Positions 1-5,382 of a stretch of 7,553 bases of DNA are shown here, piece after piece (position 1 is the first letter of the stretch; every line of letters starts with the position of its first letter). The position numbers and the translations under genes are program-made. The stretch is from UMGS363 sp051881775 (GTDB lineage: Bacteria; Bacillota; Clostridia; Oscillospirales; Ruminococcaceae): the NCBI GenBank assembly GCA_051881775.1, contig JBJEQN010000100.1, positions 1-7,553 on the forward strand. Reading direction: 5' to 3'. The notes under the pieces are model-generated. The model was not told where the DNA came from. It ran no database searches and saw nothing but the letters and a program-made list of their open reading frames with translations.

Positions 1-1
1 C

Positions 2-937
2 TATGATATTATTATCCCGTCTGATTATATGATCTCCCGTATGATCAAAGAGGGTATGCTTCAGAAGCTGAATTATGACAATATACTGAATTTTAAGTAT
101 ATAACCGATACTTTTGTTAATCCGGCGTATGACCCCGAAAATGAATATTCTGTTCCTTATACATGGGGTACGGTAGGTATTATTTATGATACTACCCTTA
201 TTGACATTCCGCCCGAGGAGATAGACTGGGACATTCTTTGGAACGACGATTACGCCGACAGGATCCTTATGTTCGATAATCCGAGGGACGCATTTGCCAT
301 TGCAGAGCTTCGTCTGGGCTATTCCCTTAATACGGAAGATGAAAAGGAACTGAATGAGTGCGCAGAACTGCTCAAAGAACAGAAAAAGGTCGTTCAGGCT
401 TATGTTATGGACGAAATTTTTGATAAAATGGGTGCAGGAGAGGCTCTTGTTGCGCCTTATTACGCAGGTGACGCTGTAACTCTTATGGATGAATATGAGG
501 ATCTGGGCTTTGTTATCCCGAAAAGCGGAACAAATCTTTTTATTGACGCTATGTGTATTCCCGTAAGCGCAAAGCAGAAGGAAGCCGCAGAAATGTATAT
601 AAACTTTATGTGCGAGCCGGACATTGCTTACGCCACAACGACCTATATCGGCTATTCAACGCCCAACAGCGCCGCATATGATATGCTTGACGATGAAATA
701 AAGGAAGATGGTATATCTTACCTTGACGATGATTATCTGAACGAGCATACCACTATTTTCCGCAATCTTTCGGACGATGCGAACCGTACTCTCCAGAACC
801 TTTGGACGGAGCTTAAATCAACTCAGGACGAAACAAGCAACAAATGGCTTGTACCGTTGTTCCTTTTAGCCTGCGTTTCCGCTTCGATAATAATTCTGAT
901 ACGGCGTTATATAAAAAGTAAAAAGGATATGTTTTAA
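2..937 (+). CDS. potD: Polyamine ABC transporter substrate-binding protein, PotD-like (5' end outside window)
   Basis: The reading frame is open to the window edge, so the N-terminus (signal peptide, lipobox or a fused permease) is not visible. The remaining ~311 residues match the PotD family of spermidine/putrescine binding proteins. Visible hallmarks are YDIIIPSDYMISRM at the start, VPYTWGTVGIIYD (ligand cleft), YYAGDAVTLM, and FIDAMCIPVSA followed by INFMCEPDIA and IGYSTPNSAA near the end. The Asp of FIDAMCIP corresponds to the amine-binding Asp of E. coli PotD by family knowledge. Unusually, the protein ends in a hydrophobic helix (WLVPLFLLACVSASIIILI) followed by a basic tail (RRYIKSKK), i.e. 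a C-terminal membrane anchor with the tail in the cytoplasm. That fits a binding domain tethered outside the cell, possibly as a PotC-PotD fusion whose permease part lies upstream. Its stop codon directly abuts the next ATG, so the two genes are co-transcribed. Family assignment is sure; exact ligand and architecture are inferred. Confidence 0.9.
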   Translation, partial: YDIIIPSDYMISRMIKEGMLQKLNYDNILNFKYITDTFVNPAYDPENEYSVPYTWGTVGIIYDTTLIDIPPEEIDWDILWNDDYADRILMFDNPRDAFAIAELRLGYSLNTEDEKELNECAELLKEQKKVVQAYVMDEIFDKMGAGEALVAPYYAGDAVTLMDEYEDLGFVIPKSGTNLFIDAMCIPVSAKQKEAAEMYINFMCEPDIAYATTTYIGYSTPNSAAYDMLDDEIKEDGISYLDDDYLNEHTTIFRNLSDDANRTLQNLWTELKSTQDETSNKWLVPLFLLACVSASIIILIRRYIKSKKDMF

Positions 938-1408
938 ATGGATATTAGGACTGCAACAAAAGACGATATAGAATTGCTTGTAAAATTCAGATTCGCATAT
1001 ATAAACGACGATATGGAACCTCTTTCCGAAGAACAGGTGAACAAGCTTAATTCACAGCTGCCCGATTATTTTGAAAGGCACATCGGCAAGGATTTTACGG
1101 CGTATATTGCAGAAGAAAACGGCGAGCCTGCGGCAGTGATTTTTTATATCACGGTCGAAAGACCTGCCAACACCCACTTTATCAACGGTAAGACCGCATT
1201 GCTTATGAATGTTTATACAATGGAAGAATACCGCCGCAGGGGAGCCGCAACAATGATACTGAAAAGGATAATTGCTGACGCCAAAGCAGACGGGGTCACC
1301 TGTATCGACCTTTCGGCAACAAGAATGGGTAAGCCACTTTACCTTAAAAACGGCTTTGTTGAAAGAGGAAACGGTTCTACCGAAATGAGACTTGAGCTCA
1401 AACCGTAA
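938..1408 (+). CDS. GNAT family N-acetyltransferase
   Basis: A 156-residue single-domain GNAT protein of normal length. It transfers an acetyl group from acetyl-CoA to an amine, but the substrate cannot be read from sequence. Motif A is clear at residues 91-104: NVYTMEEYRRRGAA, where R99-x-x-G102-x-A104 is the pyrophosphate-binding loop of the R/Q-x-x-G-x-G/A type. Motif B follows at 132-140 (KPLYLKNGF, the usual LYxxxGF signature). The N-terminal IRTATKDDIELLVKFR is the typical first strand and helix. The ATG comes immediately after the TAA of the potD-like gene; an AAGGA at 923-927 lies 10 bases upstream inside that gene, so translation is probably coupled. No separate promoter fits. The gene ends four bases before the stop of the convergent sigG. 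Its pairing with a polyamine transporter makes a polyamine acetyltransferase conceivable, but the sequence does not show this. Confidence 0.88.
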   Translation: MDIRTATKDDIELLVKFRFAYINDDMEPLSEEQVNKLNSQLPDYFERHIGKDFTAYIAEENGEPAAVIFYITVERPANTHFINGKTALLMNVYTMEEYRRRGAATMILKRIIADAKADGVTCIDLSATRMGKPLYLKNGFVERGNGSTEMRLELKP

Positions 1409-1412
1409 AAGG

Positions 1413-2183
1413 TTATACCTTTCCCTTTATCTTGTCCAGAGTATATTTCTCAAGCCTTGATACCTGAGCCTGTGAAATCCCTATTTCGTTTGCGACTTCC
1501 ACCTGAGTTTTGCCGAGACAGAAACGTAGGTAAAGAATGTTTTTTTCTCTCGGCTGAAGAGCGCCGATAGCTTCACGAAGGGCAATTTCGTCAAGCCAGT
1601 TGGAATCATCGTTTTTGTCGCCTATTTGGTCGAGTACATAAAGAGTGTCTCCCGAATCGGAATAAACGGGCTCATAAAGCGAGATAGGGTCGGAAATGCT
1701 TTCAAGCGCCGTAACGACCTCGCTTTCCTTGCAGCCGATAAGCTCGGATATCTGTTTTACGGTCGGTTCCTTCTGATGCTCGTTAATGTACTGTTCCTTT
1801 GCCTGCATTGCTTTGTAGGCAATATCCCTGTATGAACGGCTTATGCGGATAGGACCCGTATCACGCATATAACGCCGTACCTCTCCGCATATCATGGGAA
1901 CGGCATATGTTGAAAACTTAACGTCAAGGTCGGTATTGAAATTGTCGATTGCTTTCATAAGTCCGATACAGCCGACCTGAAACAGATCGTCCGCATTTTC
2001 ATTTCTGCCGGAAAATTTCTGTATAACGCTGAGTACAAGCCTCAGATTTCCGTTTATAAGCTGTTTTCTTGCGTTTCTGTCGCCTGCTTTGTAACGCTTA
2101 AGAAGCTCCATTTTCTCCGATTCCTTCAGCACTTTTAGCTTTGAGGTATCAACTCCGCTTATATCGACTTTATTATAATACAT
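1413..2183 (-). CDS. sigG: RNA polymerase sporulation sigma factor SigG
   Basis: A sigma-70 family factor of 256 residues that directs late forespore transcription. The N-terminus NKVDISGVDTSKLKVLK is the SigG hallmark (B. subtilis NKVEICGVDTSKLPVLK). Region 2 spans about residues 44-107, with NGNLRLVLSVIQKF, DDLFQVGCIGLMKAIDNF and VKFSTYAVPMICGEVRRYMRD. Region 3 is around 110-175 (PIRISRSYRDIAYKA, DPISLYEPVYSD). Region 4 is about 198-252, with the DNA-binding helix-turn-helix TQVEVANEIGISQAQVSRLE. Asn44 aligns with Asn45 of B. subtilis SigG, a residue implicated there in recognition by the anti-sigma factor CsfB. An upstream in-frame ATG at 2213 adds ten residues that match no SigG and lies in a hairpin loop without a ribosome site. 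I therefore chose 2183, where GGGAG (2192-2196) sits 8 bases upstream. That site lies inside a long hairpin (separate entry). Last gene of spoIIGA-sigE-sigG. Confidence 0.95.
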   Translation of the reverse strand: MYYNKVDISGVDTSKLKVLKESEKMELLKRYKAGDRNARKQLINGNLRLVLSVIQKFSGRNENADDLFQVGCIGLMKAIDNFNTDLDVKFSTYAVPMICGEVRRYMRDTGPIRISRSYRDIAYKAMQAKEQYINEHQKEPTVKQISELIGCKESEVVTALESISDPISLYEPVYSDSGDTLYVLDQIGDKNDDSNWLDEIALREAIGALQPREKNILYLRFCLGKTQVEVANEIGISQAQVSRLEKYTLDKIKGKV

Positions 2184-2247
2184 AAAATTTACTCCCGCAA
2201 TAATTATTGGCATACCGCTAAAATAATTATTGCCGGGAGTAAATTTT
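2184..2247 (-). promoter_or_regulatory. Long hairpin sequestering the sigG ribosome-binding site
   Basis: Bases 2184-2208 and 2222-2247 are inverted repeats: 25 consecutive base pairs broken only by one bulged base (C in the + strand right arm, at 2233/2234), around a 13-base loop (2209-2221). In the sigG-sense RNA the 3' arm holds the GGGAG ribosome site (2192-2196) and ends exactly at the base before the ATG. Any transcript reading through from sigE would therefore carry a paired, hidden sigG start. The T-rich 3' end is itself part of the stem and no U-tract follows, so this does not look like a terminator. B. subtilis is known to have a leader hairpin and untranslated read-through at the same junction, so a conserved role is likely. 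Confidence 0.85.
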
Positions 2248-2254
2248 GTTATTC
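2225..2254 (-). promoter_or_regulatory. Candidate SigF-type promoter for sigG
   Basis: On the minus strand, GGCAATAATT (2234-2225) fits the SigF -10 consensus GGnnAnAnTw at every specified position. Fifteen bases upstream, GAATA (2254-2250) is one mismatch from the -35 consensus GywTA; the usual spacing is about 16. The expected start, 6-7 bases past the -10, is near 2218-2219, inside the loop of the sigG hairpin, giving a leader of about 36 bases. SigF transcribes sigG in other spore formers. The -35 is imperfect, so this is a good candidate and not a proven promoter. Confidence 0.6.
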
Positions 2255-2272
2255 AGGAAATAACAGGCAAAA

Positions 2273-2986
2273 TCAGAATATGACTTTTTCAAGCTCACGC
2301 TTTAGCTTTTTGATTATACGTTTTTCAAGTCTTGAAATATAGGATTGTGAAATACCTATGGCGTCTGCGACTTCCTTTTGGGTCATTTCCTTTCCATTGG
2401 GTATTCCGAACCGCATTTTCATTATACAGCGTTCACGCTCGGGCAGGTTTTCCACCGCACGGAGAAGAACGCTTTTTTCTGCTTCATTTTCAATGCCGCC
2501 GTTGACAATATCCTCATCCGTGCCGAGAATATCGGAAAGCAGCAGTTCGTTTCCGTCCCAATCTATGTTAAGAGGCTCGTCAAAAGAAAGCTCATTTTTG
2601 TACTGTGAAGACTTCCTCAGGAACATAAGTATCTCGTTTTCGATACATCTTGAAGCATAGGTCGCCAGCTTGATATTTTTACTTGGACAGAAGGTGTTTA
2701 CCGCCTTGATAAGTCCTATTGTGCCTATGGAAACAAGGTCTTCTATGCCTACGCCTGTGGATTCAAATTTCTTGGCTATGTAAACCACCAGCCTTAGGTT
2801 ATGGGTTATAAGCGTCTGCCTTGCTTCGGTTTCGTTGACCTCAAGCTGACGGAAAACTTCCTCCTCCTGAGCTTTGGAAAGCGGAGCAGGCAGTGTCTCG
2901 GGTCCGTTTATATAAAAAATATCCCCGTATTTTATCCTTATAAAATGCTTTTTCAGCGTTCCGATGATTTTTTTCAGCAAGTTCAT
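2273..2986 (-). CDS. sigE: RNA polymerase sporulation sigma factor SigE (pro-SigE)
   Basis: Early mother-cell sigma factor, made as an inactive pro-protein of 237 residues (B. subtilis 239). The first ~24 residues (MNLLKKIIGTLKKHFIRIKY then GDIF) form the basic amphipathic pro-sequence. By alignment with B. subtilis DEVYYIGG, cleavage by SpoIIGA would fall in GDIF/YINGPE. The body is nearly diagnostic: HNLRLVVYIAKKFE, EDLVSIGTIGLIKAVNTF, IKLATYASRCIENEILMFLR, SFDEPLNIDWDGNELLLSDI and, in region 4, TQKEVADAIGISQSYISRLE. A second in-frame ATG at 2998 would add MVVK; its ATG is buried in a hairpin and GGGAG is only one base away. ATG 2986 becomes well placed behind AAAGGAGG once that hairpin folds, so I prefer it, though the start stays open. 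The gene follows spoIIGA by 60 bases and precedes sigG. Confidence 0.93.
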   Translation of the reverse strand: MNLLKKIIGTLKKHFIRIKYGDIFYINGPETLPAPLSKAQEEEVFRQLEVNETEARQTLITHNLRLVVYIAKKFESTGVGIEDLVSIGTIGLIKAVNTFCPSKNIKLATYASRCIENEILMFLRKSSQYKNELSFDEPLNIDWDGNELLLSDILGTDEDIVNGGIENEAEKSVLLRAVENLPERERCIMKMRFGIPNGKEMTQKEVADAIGISQSYISRLEKRIIKKLKRELEKVIF

Positions 2987-3026
2987 TTTTACAACCATAC
3001 TCCCAACGGGGAATATGTCCTCCTTT
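2984..3026 (-). promoter_or_regulatory. sigE ribosome-binding site with an intervening hairpin
   Basis: The strongest ribosome site upstream of sigE, AAAGGAGG (3026-3019), is 20 bases from ATG 2998 and 32 from ATG 2986, too far for either when unfolded. Bases 3017-3009 and 3004-2996 pair as a 9-bp stem (CATATTCCC with GGGAGTATG, one U-G pair) with a 4-base loop. Looping out these 22 bases leaves 10 bases between AAAGGAGG and ATG 2986 and buries ATG 2998 in the stem. Pairing and distances are read directly; use by the ribosome is inferred. Confidence 0.6.
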
Positions 3027-3046
3027 CAAATTTGTGCTATATAGTT

Positions 3047-3907
3047 TCAGTCTGAAATAATTTTGGGGTTAAAAACAGCGTGTTCCATTTCACGTTCCGT
3101 AACGCCGATATAAGCCTCGATATACTTTATCTTTCCGCTTTCGTTGTTTTTTATATAAACTCCCGTTGGCAGGAATGATGGCATAAGTCCGCTTGAATCC
3201 ACCGTTGAAAAGGGAATGACTCTCCAGCCTTTCAAATTTACGGGTTCCGAAGCAGGTGACGACGAAGCGCAGTGCATTGCGCAGGCGAGAGTTTTTTCCT
3301 CAAACAGGGGAGAAACGCTGCTTTTTCCGCATACGATAACAGGCTTTCCGCTGAATTGATCTGTAAGATTATTTCCGCTGTCGCATATTGCCTTGACCGA
3401 GACCTGCTTGCTGCCGTTCATGATTATTACCGTGTAATCCCCGTCAAAATCACTGCTTCCGTCAATAAACCTGCGGAACAGGCAAAGCGCTGCATATGCT
3501 GCGGCAGTTGAAATAACAAGGGTAAGCAGCGAAATGTTGATATAAAGCACGGAATTATGCCAGACCATATGCTTTCCATTGTCGAGAAGCGAAAAAGCAT
3601 ACTCCGTTCCGGCAAAAAGAAAGCTTATGAAGAAGAATATCAGACCTGTTCTGTAAAGCTCATGCTTGCTTTGTCCGCTGAAAGAGAGAATGACCATTAT
3701 TACCGCCGAAAGAATACGGACTAACAGCAAAGTGAAAGCATTAAGCTCCGGCAGAAGAATTATCAGCGAAAATAAACTTCCCGTAAGCGCTCCGACAACG
3801 CATTTCCCATTCCGCAGAGGATAGTGCGTTAGCCTTGCCGTTGCTTTTAAAAGGAAGAAATTTGCATATATATTTGTAATAATAAGAATATCCGCATATA
3901 TGTACAT
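3047..3907 (-). CDS. spoIIGA: Sigma-E processing peptidase SpoIIGA
   Basis: Membrane-embedded aspartic protease that cleaves pro-SigE at the sporulation septum. The 286 residues divide into an N-terminal membrane half and a C-terminal catalytic half, as in B. subtilis SpoIIGA (~309). Hydrophobic segments lie at about 5-20, 36-52, 58-76, 86-106 and 120-145. The active-site signature is AICDSGNNLTD at 173-183, with D176 the likely catalytic Asp, followed by KPVIVC (188-193), RVIPFSTV (229-236) and YIGVT (266-270), all typical of the retropepsin-like fold. The frame is open to an ATG at 3958, but that would add 17 non-conserved residues and would lie upstream of the likely transcription start. 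MYIYADILIITNIYANF from 3907 matches the family start. The ribosome site is weak (AGG 6-7 bases upstream, AAGGAAA about 12). First gene of the operon. Sequence divergence is high, as usual for this family, but motif, membrane topology and neighbours agree. Confidence 0.92.
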   Translation of the reverse strand: MYIYADILIITNIYANFFLLKATARLTHYPLRNGKCVVGALTGSLFSLIILLPELNAFTLLLVRILSAVIMVILSFSGQSKHELYRTGLIFFFISFLFAGTEYAFSLLDNGKHMVWHNSVLYINISLLTLVISTAAAYAALCLFRRFIDGSSDFDGDYTVIIMNGSKQVSVKAICDSGNNLTDQFSGKPVIVCGKSSVSPLFEEKTLACAMHCASSSPASEPVNLKGWRVIPFSTVDSSGLMPSFLPTGVYIKNNESGKIKYIEAYIGVTEREMEHAVFNPKIISD

Positions 3908-3940
3908 AAAAAGCCTGTCTTTCCTTGATTTGGTAATTAA

Positions 3941-3974
3941 ATTATAATAAAAAAGCAAATAAAAATCTGTCGAT
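3941..3974 (-). promoter_or_regulatory. Spo0A-type SigA promoter of the spoIIGA-sigE-sigG operon
   Basis: On the minus strand a perfect TATAAT (3946-3941) lies 34 bases before the spoIIGA ATG, predicting a start near 3934. A TTGACA-like TCGACA (3973-3968) is 21 bases upstream of it, longer than the normal 17. B. subtilis spoIIG has the same oddity (22 bp), tolerated because Spo0A~P binds over the -35. The same bases read on the + strand give TGTCGAT, one mismatch from the Spo0A box TGTCGAA, placed at about -34 to -40. The box lies in a 7-bp inverted repeat (3965-3971 with 3980-3986). Motifs are seen; Spo0A control is inferred from the B. subtilis parallel. Confidence 0.6.
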
Positions 3975-3998
3975 TGCAGGACAGATATAATTTTTGTT

Positions 3999-4043
3999 AA
4001 AATAAATAAAAAGCCCGTCCTTTTTTTGAAACAGGACAGGCTT
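3999..4043 (-). terminator. Rho-independent terminator upstream of spoIIGA
   Basis: Bases 4043-4033 and 4021-4011 form an 11-bp stem in the minus-strand RNA (AAGCCTGTCCT with AGGACGGGCTT, one G-U pair), an 11-base loop, then a U-rich tail (TTTATTTATTTT). On the + strand the stem has a C-A mismatch and a poorer U-tail, so the minus direction is preferred. It ends nothing coding in the window and may insulate the sporulation operon or end an unannotated RNA. Confidence 0.75.
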
Positions 4044-4089
4044 AATTGTTAATATAATATGCTCACTGCGGAAAACAAAGCAGGAAAGT

Positions 4090-4132
4090 AAAAAAGAAAA
4101 ATACCCTTAGAAGTTTGGATTCTTAGAGTATT
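4090..4132 (-). terminator. Rho-independent terminator, second in the intergenic series
   Basis: Bases 4132-4120 and 4112-4100 pair over 13 positions with one mismatch and one G-U in the minus-strand RNA (AATACTCTAAGAA with TTCTAAGGGTATT), around a 7-base loop, followed at once by TTTTCTTTTTT (4099-4089). On the + strand the stem has two mismatches and no U-run. It is AT-rich, so its strength is uncertain. Confidence 0.6.
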
Positions 4133-4171
4133 GTATATTTTAATCAACAAATGGGAATGTGTCTTTTGAAT

Positions 4172-4284
4172 GTGGAATGTGAAAAGTTGAAAGTGGAATT
4201 ATGTGCTTCCTGCGGAAGCAAGTATAAATATTAATCGGCGCAAGCCGACACCATAAATTCCACTTTCCACTTTCCTGATTCCAC
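4172..4284. repeat. Structured intergenic palindromic element (MITE- or REP-like, or ncRNA)
   Basis: The outer arms 4172-4203 and 4252-4284 are inverted repeats matching at about 28 of 33 positions; both begin GTGGAAT when read inward on their own strand. The left arm and the bases before it repeat GAATGTG (4155, 4169, 4175), and the right arm repeats CCACTTT (4260, 4267, 4281), a roughly 7-base pattern. Between the arms are two perfect small hairpins: 4204-4220 (7-bp stem, 3-base loop) and 4235-4248 (5-bp stem, GCAA tetraloop of the GNRA class). The whole can fold into a long stem ending in two hairpins. No reading frame of note crosses it. I see no flanking target-site duplication that I would trust. 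A dispersed repeat is the likeliest reading; a structured RNA is the alternative. Confidence 0.6.
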
Positions 4285-4330
4285 TTTGATACAAATTCAT
4301 TATATCATAAATTACCCTAAAAAGTCAATT

Positions 4331-4372
4331 AAAAACATAAAGCCGCTTCCGATACATTGTCGAAAGCGGCTT
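4331..4372 (-). terminator. Rho-independent terminator of cheV
   Basis: Thirteen bases beyond the cheV stop, bases 4372-4364 and 4348-4340 pair perfectly (AAGCCGCTT with AAGCGGCTT, 9 bp), extended by three inner pairs after one mismatch. The minus-strand RNA then runs into TATGTTTTT (4338-4331). The position right after cheV and the GC-rich stem make this a standard terminator. Confidence 0.88.
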
Positions 4373-4385
4373 AAACAGCTATGTA

Positions 4386-5294
4386 TTAAGAAAGAAGATT
4401 TACAAGGTAATCAATAAGCTCTTTTATCTGAGGCTTGGAGAACTGAGCGTCCGCACCAACAGACTTGCCCTTTGCTATCATCTGTTCGTTGATAAGTGAA
4501 GAGAACAGAAGGACAGGTATCTTTTTCAGCACAGGGTCGTCCTTGATCAGCTTTGTAAGACGGTGACCGTCCATTTGCGGCATTTCAATATCGCTAATAA
4601 CGCAGGCAATATCATCGGTGATATTGTCTCCGCTGTCCTTGAAGCTGCGGACATAATCCCATGCGTCCTGACCGTTGGAGAAGGATTGGATATTTCTGAA
4701 TCCGATATGCTCAAGGGATTCGGTTATCATTTTGTTCAGGAACTTTGAATCATCGGCAACAACAAGCTTTTTGCTGCCAATAACAGCATTAGGATGCTTA
4801 ATGTTGTCGATACCTGTAGTATCAAGACCTGCATCACGGTTGATGTTTGAAACGATCTTTTCAAAATCAAGAATAATAATGATACGTCCGTCGATCTTTA
4901 CCACACCTGTTGAAAGTCCTGCTGCGTCGCTTCCGCTTGTTACAGACGGGGGATCGGAAATATCCGACCATGAAATACGCTGGATACCACGAACTTTGCT
5001 TACATGGAAAGCTATCTGCATCTGATTGAATTCACAGATGATAAAAATGTCTTTTCCGGTATCATGGTAAGGCTTTTTAACGACCTTGTGGAGATCAATA
5101 ACTGAAATGAGCTTGTCTCTCGGAATGAATACGCCTTCCACCTCTTCCGGAGCATTGGGAACGGGGGTGACCTCCTGATTTATCATTATTTCAATAACCT
5201 TGGAAATATTGATTCCGAAACTGCTGTCGCCGACTTCAAATTCAAGCAGCTGAAGTTCGTTTGTACCGCTTTCAAGAAGAATATTAGTGTCCAT
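4386..5294 (-). CDS. cheV: Chemotaxis protein CheV (CheW domain fused to a response-regulator receiver)
   Basis: A 302-residue cytoplasmic chemotaxis coupling protein, the usual CheV length. Residues ~14-152 are a CheW-like domain (LQLLEFEVGDSSFGINISKV, VEGVFIPRDKLISVIDL, VVKIDGRIIIILDFEKIV) that joins receptors to the CheA kinase. Residues ~175-300 are a receiver domain with the full active site: acidic pocket D181/D182 (VVADDS), phospho-acceptor D235 (CVISDIEMPQMDG), S265 (LLFSS) and K287 (FSKPQ). Phosphorylation of D235 by CheA would tune adaptation. AGGAG lies 8 bases before the ATG. The gene has its own promoter and terminator and no other che gene nearby, so it is a stand-alone unit, although read-through from the gene upstream is possible because no terminator is seen after that gene. 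All key residues are present. Confidence 0.95.
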   Translation of the reverse strand: MDTNILLESGTNELQLLEFEVGDSSFGINISKVIEIMINQEVTPVPNAPEEVEGVFIPRDKLISVIDLHKVVKKPYHDTGKDIFIICEFNQMQIAFHVSKVRGIQRISWSDISDPPSVTSGSDAAGLSTGVVKIDGRIIIILDFEKIVSNINRDAGLDTTGIDNIKHPNAVIGSKKLVVADDSKFLNKMITESLEHIGFRNIQSFSNGQDAWDYVRSFKDSGDNITDDIACVISDIEMPQMDGHRLTKLIKDDPVLKKIPVLLFSSLINEQMIAKGKSVGADAQFSKPQIKELIDYLVNLLS

Positions 5295-5323
5295 AAAAAG
5301 GCTCCTTCCAATCTATTGTAGTT

Positions 5324-5352
5324 ATTATACAATATTTTAGATAAAAAATCAA
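5324..5352 (-). promoter_or_regulatory. SigA-type promoter of cheV
   Basis: On the minus strand TTGATT (5352-5347) is 17 bases from a perfect TATAAT (5329-5324), the ideal housekeeping spacing. The predicted start is near 5317, giving a leader of about 23 bases with AGGAG before the ATG. It lies in the 88-base gap after the upstream ATPase gene. No SigD-type flagellar promoter is visible here. Confidence 0.72.
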
Positions 5353-5382
5353 TAGTTTTTTTATATTTTTTAGAATTTTGTT

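Noticed and set aside
2184..2213. Start of sigG at the upstream ATG 2213
   Set aside because: It would add ten residues absent from SigG proteins, has no ribosome site, and lies in the hairpin loop.
2358..2660. Plus-strand open frames of 76-100 codons opposite sigE
   Set aside because: They mirror the conserved sigE frame, have no ribosome site and resemble no protein; the same holds for other frames opposite spoIIGA, cheV and the helicase-loader genes.
2989..3006. Five-codon leader peptide (TTG GGA GTA TGG TTG TAA) just before sigE
   Set aside because: The start would be a TTG 12 bases after AAAGGAGG and inside the hairpin; the hairpin loop-out explains the spacing better.
3908..3958. Start of spoIIGA at ATG 3958
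   Set aside because: It lies upstream of the likely transcription start near 3934, has no ribosome site, and adds non-conserved residues before the typical MYIYADILI start.
4036..4075. Weak minus-strand promoter-like TTGTTT with TATATT, 16 bases apart
   Set aside because: It would start RNA almost at the first arm of the terminator at 3999-4043, and AT-rich DNA gives such matches easily.
4358..4364. Perfect Spo0A-box 7-mer TGTCGAA in the cheV terminator loop
   Set aside because: It is about 420 bases from the spoIIGA promoter and inside a terminator; one such 7-mer is expected by chance in a window of this size on two strands.
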